NCBI RefSeq assembly: GCF_023715415.1
Contig: NZ_JAMBOB010000010.1
Location: 86,492 to 150,491, forward strand
DNA from: Neobacillus niacini
Lineage (GTDB): Bacteria > Bacillota > Bacilli > Bacillales > Cytobacillaceae
Length of the DNA: 64,000 bases
Direction of reading: 5' to 3'
Part shown: piece after piece, positions 17,003-25,839 of the stretch
Position numbering within the stretch: the first letter of the stretch is position 1
How the letters are laid out: each line of letters starts with the position of its first letter
Notes under the pieces: generated by a model
The model's input: only the letters and a program-made list of their open reading frames with translations
What the model was told of the DNA's origin: nothing
Database searches by the model: none
Translations under genes and position numbers: made by a program

Positions 17003-17679
17003 GAAGACACCCTCCGGTCTTCAGTTATCCTGCCATCCTTTATCGTAATAATTCTCTTAGCATATGCTGCTATTTCTTCTTCATGGGTAACAATGATCAC
17101 CGTTTTTCCTTCTTCATTTAGCTGTGTGAACAGCTTCATTATTTGTTCACTCGTTTTCGAATCAAGTGCACCCGTTGGTTCATCGGCTAAGAGAATAGTA
17201 GGATTATTAACCAATGCTCTAGCAATCGCAACACGCTGCTTCTGGCCTCCAGACAATTGATTAGGTAAATGCTTCATCCGGTCACCTAACCCTACTTTTT
17301 CAAGGAGATTTTTTGCCCTTGCTGTTCTTTCCCGCCTAGAAACTCCGGCATATACAAGCGGAGAAGCAACATTTTTAATCGCATTATCTCTAGGAAACAT
17401 GAAGAATTGTTGAAAAACAAAACCGACATGTTCATTTCTTAGCTTAGCTAAGATGCTCTCTTTTGCAGAGGCGATTTGTTCACCATTTAGTTCATATGTA
17501 CCTGATGATGGATAATCTAAAAAGCCAATGATATTCATTAAGGTAGATTTACCAGATCCAGATGGGCCCATAATGGCGACAAACTCCCCATCTTCTATCG
17601 TTAAATCAATTCCATGAAGTACCGGTACCTCTAATGAACCCTTACCATAAACTTTTGTAATGTCACTCAACTTCATCAT
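16999..17679 (-). CDS. MacB/LolD-type ABC transporter ATPase (YknY-like)
   Basis: 226 residues, the family length. Walker A is GPSGSGKST, the signature is [15 protein letters not shown], Walker B is TILLADEPTGALDSKT and the H-loop is VTHEEEIAAYA. The Q-loop region reads FVFQQFFMFPRDNAIKNV. It energises the permease encoded next. The start lies within the 3' end of the adaptor gene (17-base overlap), so all three genes are coupled. Confidence 0.88.
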   Translation of the reverse strand: MMKLSDITKVYGKGSLEVPVLHGIDLTIEDGEFVAIMGPSGSGKSTLMNIIGFLDYPSSGTYELNGEQIASAKESILAKLRNEHVGFVFQQFFMFPRDNAIKNVASPLVYAGVSRRERTARAKNLLEKVGLGDRMKHLPNQLSGGQKQRVAIARALVNNPTILLADEPTGALDSKTSEQIMKLFTQLNEEGKTVIIVTHEEEIAAYAKRIITIKDGRITEDRRVSS

Positions 17680-18889
17680 ATGCGGTCACTTCCATTCCAT
17701 CATGCATTTCTTCCGTTGGTGTAAGGACCACGAGTTCCCCCGGTGTAATTCCTGATGTAACTTCAATAAAGGCATCGTTCATCACTCCCATTTGAATCTC
17801 ACGTCTTTCTAACTTACCATCCTTTAAAATATATACAATTTTTATTCCTGCTTCATCGATAAGAGCCGGATGTGGGATAGCCACTTTTTTGCCCGTCTCA
17901 CCCGCTTTTATTTCTAAAGAAACATGGAAGCCTTGCCGTAACTCGGTCGTATCATCGGTAATTGTAACCTTAAAAGGATACATGGTTACATTGCCAGCTC
18001 CGCCACCGCCTTCGAATCCTTCTCCACCGCCGCCATCTGCACTTGGGAATTGTGAAACAGATTCAATCGCACCCTGCCATTCACGATCCTTAAAAACCTT
18101 TGGCCGGATGATAACCGGTTGCCCTTCCTTAATCTTGACGGTATCGAATTCACTCATCGATCCAATAACTTTATAGGGTTGACTTGAAATAATGTGGATA
18201 ACAGGTTCTGCTCCTCCTGCTTCTGTATTGGCCACATTTTGATTAACCTTTACGATAATCCCATCCATTTTACTTACAATGGTCATCTCACTTTTCTGTG
18301 CATTTAATTCTTTTATCCGTTCTTCAGCCGAAGTAATTTCCGACTTTGTACTTTCATATTGCATCTCTTGTTGGATTTTTTCATTGGAAAGCTGGTTTAC
18401 GTCTTCTTGTGAAACAAGCCCTTCAGCGGCCTCTACAGTTTCAGCAACTTGTGTTTCTAGCTTCTTTTTAGCTTCTTTAATCCGGCTGTTGAGATCAGAA
18501 ATTTGATTTTGCTCTGTTTTCCCTCTACTTTGCAGCAATTCTTTCTCACGGACAGCTCTTTTAAGTTCACTATCAATTTTTGAAGAATCATAGATTATTA
18601 GTGGATCTCCAGCTTTGATAGCTTGGTTCTCTGTTACTTTAAATTCACTTATTTCCCCTTTTTCCGGTTCGATAAAGACCTTTTGCTCGCTTTCTGGAAC
18701 AATTTTTCCTGTAACAAGAATTGATTCTACCAATTCTTGTTCACTCACCTTTTGTACGCTAATACTCATGACACCTTCATCCGTACTTACTGTTTTAATC
18801 CCTGTTTTGGCATATAAAAATGTACCCGTGCTCGCAATGACAAGTATTCCTACAATGACTGATATCCAAATCCAAATCTTTTTCTTCAC
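17663..18889 (-). CDS. Membrane-fusion (HlyD/RND-type) adaptor protein (YknX-like)
   Basis: 408 residues. A single membrane helix (about 5-27) is followed by a lipoyl-like hybrid motif (VFIEPEKGEISEFKVTENQ), a coiled coil of about 90 residues (roughly 105-195), the second lipoyl half (SKMDGIIVKVNQNV) and beta-barrel segments. A Gly-rich loop (GGGGEGFEGGGGAGN) interrupts one barrel strand. It starts at a GTG preceded by GGGGGT. It should bridge the permease to the cell exterior. No YknW homologue is beside it. Confidence 0.85.
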   Translation of the reverse strand: MKKKIWIWISVIVGILVIASTGTFLYAKTGIKTVSTDEGVMSISVQKVSEQELVESILVTGKIVPESEQKVFIEPEKGEISEFKVTENQAIKAGDPLIIYDSSKIDSELKRAVREKELLQSRGKTEQNQISDLNSRIKEAKKKLETQVAETVEAAEGLVSQEDVNQLSNEKIQQEMQYESTKSEITSAEERIKELNAQKSEMTIVSKMDGIIVKVNQNVANTEAGGAEPVIHIISSQPYKVIGSMSEFDTVKIKEGQPVIIRPKVFKDREWQGAIESVSQFPSADGGGGEGFEGGGGAGNVTMYPFKVTITDDTTELRQGFHVSLEIKAGETGKKVAIPHPALIDEAGIKIVYILKDGKLERREIQMGVMNDAFIEVTSGITPGELVVLTPTEEMHDGMEVTAYDEVE

Positions 18890-19011
18890 CTATATACCCC
18901 CGTAGAATCTATTGTTTATCTAGTATCTACTATAAAGGTACTGGAAATATTTTCAATAGTTTTTAACGGTTTGTTTTTCTATTAATAATCGATAGATTCC
19001 ATAGGAAGACA

Positions 19012-19037
19012 AAAAGCCTTTCAGCTGAAAGGCTTTT
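19012..19037. terminator. Bidirectional terminator
   Basis: Perfect 26-base palindrome with arms AAAAGCCTTTCAG / CTGAAAGGCTTTT, 20 bases after the selO stop. It lies between selO and the adaptor operon upstream region. Confidence 0.8.
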
Positions 19038-19056
19038 GTTTTGTAATTTAACATTT

Positions 19057-20523
19057 TTAAGTTCCACAAAAGGTTCGATACGGACGAGGTGATGCCGCTG
19101 GCAGAGCAGCATATTCCATTTGTTCTGAAGAGTACGCATATGGATTGGATAGTGCCTCAAGAAGGCCCTCCATCACACTATAATCTCCATTATTCGCTGC
19201 TTCCAGTGCTTCCTCTACCCGGTGGTTTCGAGGGATTACCGCAGGATTACTATTTCTCATTAACTGAATGGAAGTGTCCTTTGATCCCTGCTGCCTGCCT
19301 AGTCTTGCCTGCCACTGTTCAAGCCACTGAGTAAATTCCGTTGTTCCATGCAGAATCGTTTCTTCTGGTTTATTCAAGGTTAAGGCTCTGAAGGTGTTCG
19401 TATAGTCTGCACGATGCTTTTGCATCATATCTAGAAGGTCTTTTATTAGCGATTTATCATTTTCCTCTACATTAAAAATTCCTAATTTCGCTCTCATTCC
19501 CTCTAGCCAGTTCGATTCAAAAAGCTGAGCAAAGTCGGAGAGCTTATCTTGTGCGAGTGTAACTGCTTCCTCTTGATTCTCATGTAGAAGCGGCAACAGA
19601 GCCTCAGCTAACCGTGCTAAATTCCAGACACCAATATTCGGCTGATTCCCATAAGCATAGCGGCCTTCTCGGTCAATAGAACTGAACACAGTAGCAGGAT
19701 CATAGGTATCCATAAAGGCACAAGGTCCATAATCAATGGTTTCCCCACTTATCGTCATGTTATCAGTATTCATTACCCCATGGATAAAGCCAACCAGCTG
19801 CCATTTAGCAAGCAGCATCGCTTGACAATTAATCACTTCCTGAAGAAACGAAAGATACCGGTTCTCAGCACCTTCAACTTTAGGATAATGGCGTTTTATT
19901 GCATAGTCTGCTAACTCCAGAAGTTCCCCTTCACTGCCCCATCTTGCGGCATATTGAAAGGTGCCAACCCGAAGATGACTAGCAGCTACTCGAGTTAAAA
20001 TAGCACCTGGCAGATAGGATTCTCGAGCTATCTCTTCACCAGTTGTTACTACTGCTAAACTGCGTGTGGTAGGTATACCTAAACAATAAATTGCTTCCGA
20101 GATAATATATTCACGCAGCATTGGTCCAATTGCTGCCCGGCCATCTCCCCCACGTGAGTAAGGCGTCCTTCCTGAACCCTTAAGCTGGATATCAAATCGC
20201 TCACCGGTTGGTGTTATCTGTTCTCCAATAAGCACCGCCCGACCGTCACCTAACATTGTAAAATGCCCAAATTGGTGTCCCGCATATGCTTGTGCAAGAG
20301 GGGAAGCACCTTCAGGTATTTTGTTCCCAGCAAACACCGCTGCTCCTTCTTCACTTTGTAAATTCTGTACGTCTAAACCCAGTGATATCGCCAATGATTT
20401 GTTAAAAATAGCAATCTTAGGTGATTGTACAGGGGTTGGGTTCTGGCTGGTGAAGAATACTTTCGGCAAACGAGCATAACTATTATCAAAGTTCCATCCT
20501 GTTTCACTTACCTCTTTCGTCAT
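19057..20523 (-). CDS. selO: Protein adenylyltransferase SelO (YdiU/UPF0061)
   Basis: 488 residues from the ATG at 20523, the usual SelO length. Diagnostic motifs are [61 protein letters not shown] and the near-terminal RTFCGT with its Cys. SelO has a pseudokinase fold that flips ATP and transfers AMP to Ser/Thr/Tyr of target proteins, linked to redox stress. An upstream TTG at 20613 would add 30 residues, but AAGGGGG is well placed for the ATG and the upstream stretch contains a promoter-like TATAAT. Monocistronic, with a strong terminator. Confidence 0.92.
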   Translation of the reverse strand: MTKEVSETGWNFDNSYARLPKVFFTSQNPTPVQSPKIAIFNKSLAISLGLDVQNLQSEEGAAVFAGNKIPEGASPLAQAYAGHQFGHFTMLGDGRAVLIGEQITPTGERFDIQLKGSGRTPYSRGGDGRAAIGPMLREYIISEAIYCLGIPTTRSLAVVTTGEEIARESYLPGAILTRVAASHLRVGTFQYAARWGSEGELLELADYAIKRHYPKVEGAENRYLSFLQEVINCQAMLLAKWQLVGFIHGVMNTDNMTISGETIDYGPCAFMDTYDPATVFSSIDREGRYAYGNQPNIGVWNLARLAEALLPLLHENQEEAVTLAQDKLSDFAQLFESNWLEGMRAKLGIFNVEENDKSLIKDLLDMMQKHRADYTNTFRALTLNKPEETILHGTTEFTQWLEQWQARLGRQQGSKDTSIQLMRNSNPAVIPRNHRVEEALEAANNGDYSVMEGLLEALSNPYAYSSEQMEYAALPAASPRPYRTFCGT

Positions 20524-20602
20524 CGAATCCCCCTTTTCTTCTACCATCGAATATTCAATTTGCTCTGAACTATTTTTCATACTGTTTTGCTTATGCTGTT
20601 TT

Positions 20603-20608
20603 ATTATA
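20603..20608 (-). promoter_or_regulatory. Candidate -10 box for selO
   Basis: TATAAT on the minus strand, preceded by TTGGG, about 80 bases upstream of the selO start. The -35 region (ATTTAT at the expected spacing) is weak, so this is a tentative sigma-A site. Confidence 0.35.
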
Positions 20609-20630
20609 CCCAATGAGGTCTTTCTATAAA

Positions 20631-22538
20631 TTAACTAATACTGATCCACCATACCAAGGCTGAATCAAGTTCTTCACTTAAAAGGTTTTTTCTACGAAAA
20701 AGCTTGTTTAGCTCCTCGTAATCCATATGTTCCTGGGACATCGATAAATCAATATCCTTAATTTCTTTTTCAAGACTATTAATCCTTGCCAGAGCATTTG
20801 CCATTACTTCCTCTTGATTTATACCTTCGGATTTAACTCTTTGTTTCTTATCTTTTTCACGATTAACGATTGGTTCTTCTTTAGGCTGCTGACTTTTATA
20901 ATAATCGTAATTTCCTGGGTAGCTTTTTAAACCATAATCCTCCAATGCAATTACTCTTTCAGCGATTTTATTAATAAAAAATCTATCATGAGAAATAAAG
21001 AATATGGTGCCTTTAAAATCGTCGAGCGCTTCCTCAAGGGTTTCAATCGAGTCAATATCAAGATGATTCGTCGGCTCATCGAGGATCAATAAATTAATGT
21101 CATGGTATAAAAGCATTGCTAGCTTTAGTCTGATTCTTTCACCACCAGACAAATGCTTTACCTTTGTGAATGGGCTTTTTTTATAAAACATGAACTTAGA
21201 TAAATATTCTCGAGCTTTTCCTTCTAGGATAGAAATATCTTCTCTAAAGGCTTCTAACACCGTGAGCTCTTCATCGTTAAAGGTAATTTTCTGTGGTAAG
21301 TAAGCTGCCATTACATTTGCACCTAGTTGCACTACACCATTGTCTGGCTGCTCTTCCCCTACTAGCATTTTTAAGAAGGTGGTTTTCCCGCTTCCATTTG
21401 GACCAACAAGCCCCACTCTTTCACCATAATGAACCATTAAATCTGAGTCCTTAAAAATCAGCTTATTCTGATACCTTTTTGAGAGTCCAATGGCTTTAAT
21501 GGTTTCATTTCCAGACCGCTGCCCTTCTTTGAAATCAAGTCTCATATTTCGTCTGTCAAAAACGGGCTTATCGATTCGCTCCATTTTATCAAGCTTTTTT
21601 TGAATACTGGCGGCCCTTCGAAAGAACTTATTATTATCAGCTCTCATTGCCCAGTCTCTTAAGCTTGTAACGGTCTTTTCCATGTTATTTATTTTCTTCT
21701 GCTGTTCTCGAAAGTGCTCATATTGAATGCGCATATTTTCTTCTTTTTGACTTACAAAAGCAGAGTAATTCCCTTTATAGGAAATCGATTCCATATCTTC
21801 GATTTCGACAATTTTAGTTGCTACATTGTCGAGAAAGTATCGATCATGAGAGACGATAATGACAATTCCTTTATAGTTTCGAAGATAGCCCTCCAGCCAT
21901 TCAATGGCATCCATATCCAAATGATTGGTTGGCTCATCCAGCAGCAGGATATCCGGATTATGGGTTAACAGCTTTCCAAGCACGACTGTTGTTTTTTCCC
22001 CGCCGCTTAGTAAATTAAATTCTTTGTTTAAAAAGGTTTCAGCAAAATTAAGACCCGTACAAACCCTTCCTAATTTTTCATCACGTTCGTATCCGCCCTT
22101 TACTTCAAATAGTTGGACCAAATCGCTATATTTATTTAGGGCTTTTTCTAGGGCAGTATCTTCCAATGTTTTCATTTGCTCTTCTAATTGACGCATTTGA
22201 ATTTCGATTATGTCAATTTCCTCAAAGGCCAACTGTAAAACATCGATAACCTTTAATCCTTTAGGATATACAGGTGATTGCTCCAAGTAAGCCTTTGAAG
22301 CTCCTCTTGGCAAGTTAATTAGACCTTCATCATACCCAGGGCTTGAGGTTTGCGGGTATCCAGGATAATAATGCATTTGCTCAATTCCGGCGATAAGTTT
22401 AAGAATGGTGCTCTTGCCGCTTCCGTTGGCCCCGATGATACCAATCTTCTCTCCTTCATAAGCCTCAAACGATATATTTTTAACCACAAGGGTAGCTTCC
22501 ATAAATTTCTTAACACCATGTAATTTCAGTTCTAACAT
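20631..22538 (-). CDS. ABC-F family ATP-binding protein
   Basis: About 635 residues with two ATPase domains and no membrane segments. Domain 1 has [22 protein letters not shown] and [14 protein letters not shown]. Domain 2 has [22 protein letters not shown] and [14 protein letters not shown]. The linker between them (about 255-320) is the helical region ([20 protein letters not shown]) that reaches into the ribosome in this family. A short insertion near residue 65 ([13 protein letters not shown]) lengthens domain 1. AAGGAG precedes the ATG at 22538; a start at 22556 is less likely. It could be a translation factor or an antibiotic-resistance ribosome protector; sequence alone cannot decide. 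Confidence 0.85.
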   Translation of the reverse strand: MLELKLHGVKKFMEATLVVKNISFEAYEGEKIGIIGANGSGKSTILKLIAGIEQMHYYPGYPQTSSPGYDEGLINLPRGASKAYLEQSPVYPKGLKVIDVLQLAFEEIDIIEIQMRQLEEQMKTLEDTALEKALNKYSDLVQLFEVKGGYERDEKLGRVCTGLNFAETFLNKEFNLLSGGEKTTVVLGKLLTHNPDILLLDEPTNHLDMDAIEWLEGYLRNYKGIVIIVSHDRYFLDNVATKIVEIEDMESISYKGNYSAFVSQKEENMRIQYEHFREQQKKINNMEKTVTSLRDWAMRADNNKFFRRAASIQKKLDKMERIDKPVFDRRNMRLDFKEGQRSGNETIKAIGLSKRYQNKLIFKDSDLMVHYGERVGLVGPNGSGKTTFLKMLVGEEQPDNGVVQLGANVMAAYLPQKITFNDEELTVLEAFREDISILEGKAREYLSKFMFYKKSPFTKVKHLSGGERIRLKLAMLLYHDINLLILDEPTNHLDIDSIETLEEALDDFKGTIFFISHDRFFINKIAERVIALEDYGLKSYPGNYDYYKSQQPKEEPIVNREKDKKQRVKSEGINQEEVMANALARINSLEKEIKDIDLSMSQEHMDYEELNKLFRRKNLLSEELDSALVWWISIS

Positions 22539-22646
22539 AAAATCTCCTTCTTTCATCCATAATCTAAGTTATGCATTTATGGACAAGGCAAAGAAGAACC
22601 TGCATTTACTTATTTATTTTTAATATTGAGGCTGTATTAAACTAGG

Positions 22647-22781
22647 CTGTTGATTTGCACTCCAGGGCGCTATGCTTTCCGCGGGCTCGCCCGTGAGCCT
22701 CCTCGCAGCTTCGCTCCTGCGGGGTCTCACTCAGCTCGTTCATCCCGCAGGAGTCAAGCGCCCTTCCGCTCCAATCAACAG
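22647..22781. repeat. GC-rich palindromic interspersed repeat (about 135 bp)
   Basis: The element begins CTGTTGATT and ends AATCAACAG. Its ends are inverted copies over about 24 bases (GGGCGC / GCGCCC near the inside). The interior is far more GC-rich than its surroundings (CCGCGGGCTCGCCCG, CTGCGGGGTC, CCCGCAGGAG). It has no coding frame. It resembles a family of palindromic repeats I remember as scattered in Bacillaceae intergenic regions; that recognition is from memory. Confidence 0.75.
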
Positions 22782-22825
22782 GTTCTAAAAATCAACAGTA
22801 TCCTTTAACACAGCAAAAATTAAAA

Positions 22826-22857
22826 AGACCGTTAGAAGATGGTTCTTCTTACGGTCT
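22826..22857 (-). terminator. Orphan terminator
   Basis: AGACCGT-AGAAG / CTTCT-ACGGTCT stem read on the minus strand, followed by TTTTTAATTTTTG. The nearest minus-strand gene (23282) already has its own terminator at 23228, so what this one ends is unclear. Confidence 0.6.
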
Positions 22858-23227
22858 ACATAATCATGGATATAATTTATTTAAAGTAGATAGGAAAATA
22901 CGCATATGTTAAATTAGCGCATAGTTATGCCTAAACACCTCGCATAAAAACGGAGGAGTGCTTCAAATAAATGATTATCTTGATTCAGTAAAGTAAGTTA
23001 CCTTCTAAATTGCCATAATTCCATAAGAGCATAACAAATAAGCCTATGTTTAATAGGTGAATGTACACTCATTACAAAATTCATATTAATTTTCAAATGA
23101 ATTAATATTAGCAATTAGTTGGTTCCATAAACTTACTTTCCCCCTTCAAAATTTTCTATATTATCTCACTTTTTCATTATTTTGTAAATAATCTGTATCA
23201 TAATTTTTCTTAAAAAAGACAAGAAAA
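22858..23227. other. Long AT-rich gap with no clear gene
   Basis: Between two minus-strand terminators. It holds AT-rich inverted repeats (AATTCAT / ATGAATT near 23080) and two tiny minus-strand frames. One is about 28 codons (22998-23084). The other is six codons, preceded by AAGGGGG (near 23130). Neither can be supported as a gene. A short untranslated RNA ending at 22826 is possible. Confidence 0.3.
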
Positions 23228-23257
23228 AAGGCAACGCCCAACAGGGTTAGTTGCCTT
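23228..23257 (-). terminator. Terminator of the NlpC/P60 gene
   Basis: AGGCAAC / GTTGCCT stem read on the minus strand, followed by six Ts, 25 bases after the stop at 23282. Confidence 0.75.
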
Positions 23258-23281
23258 GCTAAATTATAAAAAGTTTCGAGC

Positions 23282-24424
23282 CTACTTTAAGATTCTAGAT
23301 GCTGTTGAAAATTTAGATGGATTAAACGATGCAATTTTCACGACATCACCCGTTTGTGGAGCATGGATATATTGTCCGCCCCCAATGTAGATTCCAACAT
23401 GATAGGCAGGAGAGCCTCTGAAAACTAAATCTCCAGGCTGTACTTGGCTTAGAGAAATTCTTGTTCCAACATTTTGCTGTGCACTAGAAGTTCTTGGAAG
23501 ACTAATGCCAACAGAACGAAACACATATGATGTAAATCCGGAACAATCAAACCCACTTGGCGTTGAACCACCCCAAACGTAAGGAACTCCCAAATACTGT
23601 TTAGCAGTTGCAATAACACTATTTGCAGTAGCTGAATTTGTTATGGGTGCAACTACAGATGGTGTTGGTGCTTGTGTTGATGCTTGTGCTGTTGCTTGTG
23701 TGGTTACTGGAGCTTGTGCTTGAGACTGTTGCTGCGTTTCTAAAGCAGACTCTCGAAGTGCTTGCTCAGCGGCCAATTGTGCCTCTTGTTGAGCCCTTAA
23801 TATCTCTAACTCACCTTTTGCAGCTTCAAGTTCTTGTGCAATTTGTTGTTTGTTTTCTTCTATCTGTTTTTGTTCCGCAGCTAATTCTACTTTGCTCTTT
23901 TCTAATTCGTTAATATGATTTTGTAATTGTTCCTTTGCCTCTTTTAACGTTACTTCCTTTTCTTTAAAACCTTCTAGTAGTATATTATCATTTTCAATAA
24001 TTTTAGAAATAGCAGTAAAACGGTTAAAAAACTCTGAGATGCTGCCAGCTGAAAGTAAAACTTCTGCGTAGGTAACGACCGACTGATTTCCTTTTTCCTG
24101 AATGCTCTTTAATCTTTCTGAATAAACCTCTTTATGGTTAGCTAGATCCTCGTCTGCTTTGATAATTTCAATCTCAGTTTCTTTAATTTTTCCTTGTTGT
24201 GTGACAATTTTTTCATTTAGTATTTGACTTTTTTCAATAGATAACGAGATTTCGTTATCTAATTGTTGGAATTTTGTTTCAAGGTCATCAATATTTTGGT
24301 TAACAGCATTGATTTGTCCATTTGTCACTGGAACTTCTGGATTTGCAAATGCAGGTGTTGCTTGTATTGTTGTCGCTAAAACAGTAGTTGCGACAATATA
24401 TTTTATGTATTTTTTTATCATCAT
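23282..24424 (-). CDS. Secreted coiled-coil NlpC/P60 peptidoglycan endopeptidase (CwlO-like)
   Basis: 380 residues. A signal peptide (about 1-27, ending AFA) is followed by a long coiled coil (about 35-215), an Ala/Gln/Thr-rich linker (about 220-260) and an NlpC/P60 domain (about 267-380). The catalytic Cys lies in FDCSGF (Cys294) and the His residues in YHVGIYIG (His342) and YIHAPQ (His354). This is the CwlO/PcsB architecture: a DL-endopeptidase that cuts peptide cross-links in the wall and is held in check by its coiled coil, often through FtsEX. AGAGGAG precedes two adjacent ATG codons; either may be used. No ftsEX genes are nearby. Confidence 0.88.
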   Translation of the reverse strand: MMIKKYIKYIVATTVLATTIQATPAFANPEVPVTNGQINAVNQNIDDLETKFQQLDNEISLSIEKSQILNEKIVTQQGKIKETEIEIIKADEDLANHKEVYSERLKSIQEKGNQSVVTYAEVLLSAGSISEFFNRFTAISKIIENDNILLEGFKEKEVTLKEAKEQLQNHINELEKSKVELAAEQKQIEENKQQIAQELEAAKGELEILRAQQEAQLAAEQALRESALETQQQSQAQAPVTTQATAQASTQAPTPSVVAPITNSATANSVIATAKQYLGVPYVWGGSTPSGFDCSGFTSYVFRSVGISLPRTSSAQQNVGTRISLSQVQPGDLVFRGSPAYHVGIYIGGGQYIHAPQTGDVVKIASFNPSKFSTASRILK

Positions 24425-24627
24425 TAGTTCTCCTCTTGGAAACTATCATTTATTAAAAACTTCTTAATATATTCCTAGTTTATATTCCAATAGGACTAAA
24501 AACAATAATACAGTCGATTTTGTAATTAAAATGTAATTTAATGTAGAATAATCTGTCACAAATGTAAACACTTACACATATTATCAAAAACCACAAAAAA
24601 ATGAAGACAGATAAATTCCGCCTCCCC

Positions 24628-25002
24628 TTACCTTTTATGTATTTCATTCCACTGCTTTACCAAACGCTTAGGTGCAGCACGTAAATAGGCTTCTTGAATT
24701 AAATCCTTCAACTCATCCCAGTTTTCTTCAGCCGGATTCTGGATAGAAACCCAGCCGTGTTGACCGATATATGGAGTTTTGTAGAAATGCTCTTTCTGTA
24801 GCAATATCTCTTGCGTTTCGCGGTCTGATTTGAAAGATAGGCTGAACCCCTTCTCATTTTCACCTGATATTACAAACGATTTCCCATTGATTTTAAACGT
24901 ATTGTGACCGAAACCGTCGATATGTTCAATGGCTTCGGGCATGGAAAGACAAATTTCTCGTAATTTTTCAAGTATGCCTGTCGATTCTAGTGATTTCACC
25001 AT
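24628..25002 (-). CDS. MmcQ/YjbR family DNA-binding-fold protein
   Basis: About 124 residues with the MmcQ/YjbR (CyaY-like) pattern: MPEAIEHIDGFGHNTFKING, KSFVISGENEKGFSLSFKSD, and the later PYIGQHGWVSIQ followed by LIQEAYLRAAPKRL. Family members are small single-domain proteins, some proposed to bind DNA; none has a firm cellular role. The ATG at 25002 is preferred over GTG at 25011 because AGGTG lies just upstream. It follows the VOC gene by 21 bases and is probably co-transcribed. Confidence 0.8.
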   Translation of the reverse strand: MVKSLESTGILEKLREICLSMPEAIEHIDGFGHNTFKINGKSFVISGENEKGFSLSFKSDRETQEILLQKEHFYKTPYIGQHGWVSIQNPAEENWDELKDLIQEAYLRAAPKRLVKQWNEIHKR

Positions 25003-25023
25003 TTTATTCACCTAACATAGATT

Positions 25024-25419
25024 TTATTTTGCATTAGCGTCGGGTTGATGAATTCCAAATATATTTCCTTCGGTATCAATATAATATCCTTGCCAAGCCA
25101 TTCCGGGCAGGGCATACTTTGGCAGTGCCACTGTGCCGCCATTCTCAATGATTTTTGCCTCGATTGCGTCATAATTTTCCACACCCATTGTACAAGCAAA
25201 TCCATTTAAAGCTTGGTTTGCTTCCGGTGCAGCTCCATGACGCTGCATCAATGCACCGTTGATTCCAGGTTCATTTTCATCCCCTGTTACTGCTCCAAAA
25301 TAAGGCATTCCTGCATACTCACTATAATCTTGAAAGGACCATCCAAATACCTCTCCATAAAACTTCTTTGCTCGGTCCATGTCACTCACATGAATTTCAA
25401 AATGAACTAATCTACCCAT
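25024..25419 (-). CDS. VOC-family protein (glyoxalase/bleomycin-resistance fold)
   Basis: 131 residues. It shows two VOC beta-alpha-beta-beta-beta units: VHFEIHVSDMDRAKKFYGEV and WSFQDYSEYAGMPYFGAVTG in the first, then GFACTMGVENYDAIEAKIIE and LPGMAWQGYYIDTEGNIFGI in the second. His5 and the late Glu of DTEGNIFGIH are in metal-ligand positions. It may act on a small substrate; none can be named. AGGAGG precedes the ATG. Confidence 0.82.
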   Translation of the reverse strand: MGRLVHFEIHVSDMDRAKKFYGEVFGWSFQDYSEYAGMPYFGAVTGDENEPGINGALMQRHGAAPEANQALNGFACTMGVENYDAIEAKIIENGGTVALPKYALPGMAWQGYYIDTEGNIFGIHQPDANAK

Positions 25420-25839
25420 TATAGCCTCCTACAATACTTTTTTGTGTTTACGCTTACCATTTCCTATTATAGCCATAAAAAGAATAATTTAAATTAATAG
25501 CACAAAATAGATTTCTCTATCCAATATGTAAATACAGTATTGGGGTTTAGACTCACATACTGTTTCATTTTCAAATACATATCTATGCCATCAGAAACAT
25601 CGTGCCATAAATCAGTAAACACAAAATCATAGTTATCCTTAGACACAAAAAAGCAATAACAATCAACTATATACTATAATCAAGCAGTTTTGGAGAATGT
25701 TTTTTATTATTGGAGAGCTTAAAATAGAATGTATGCTAGCGCTTACTTAAGCTGGGTAAGTGTTTGGGATAGCACCCCGAAAGAATTATCCAAACCAATT
25801 TTCGCACTGAGAGTCTTTTATACACGAAGGAGAGACACA
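25420..25839. promoter_or_regulatory. Upstream region of the DHA2 efflux gene with long leader
   Basis: A -10-like TATAAT lies at about 25675 with no convincing -35. From 25729 to 25839 an in-frame stretch of 37 codons without stop runs into the efflux gene. It contains a stem formed by TTTGGGATA (25763-25771) and TTATCCAAA (25786-25794). This could be a regulatory leader or an operator for a drug-responsive repressor. Confidence 0.35.

Noticed and set aside
22998..23084. Tiny minus-strand frame (MNFVMS..., about 28 codons)
   Set aside because: No ribosome site at proper spacing and no recognisable family; too short to support.
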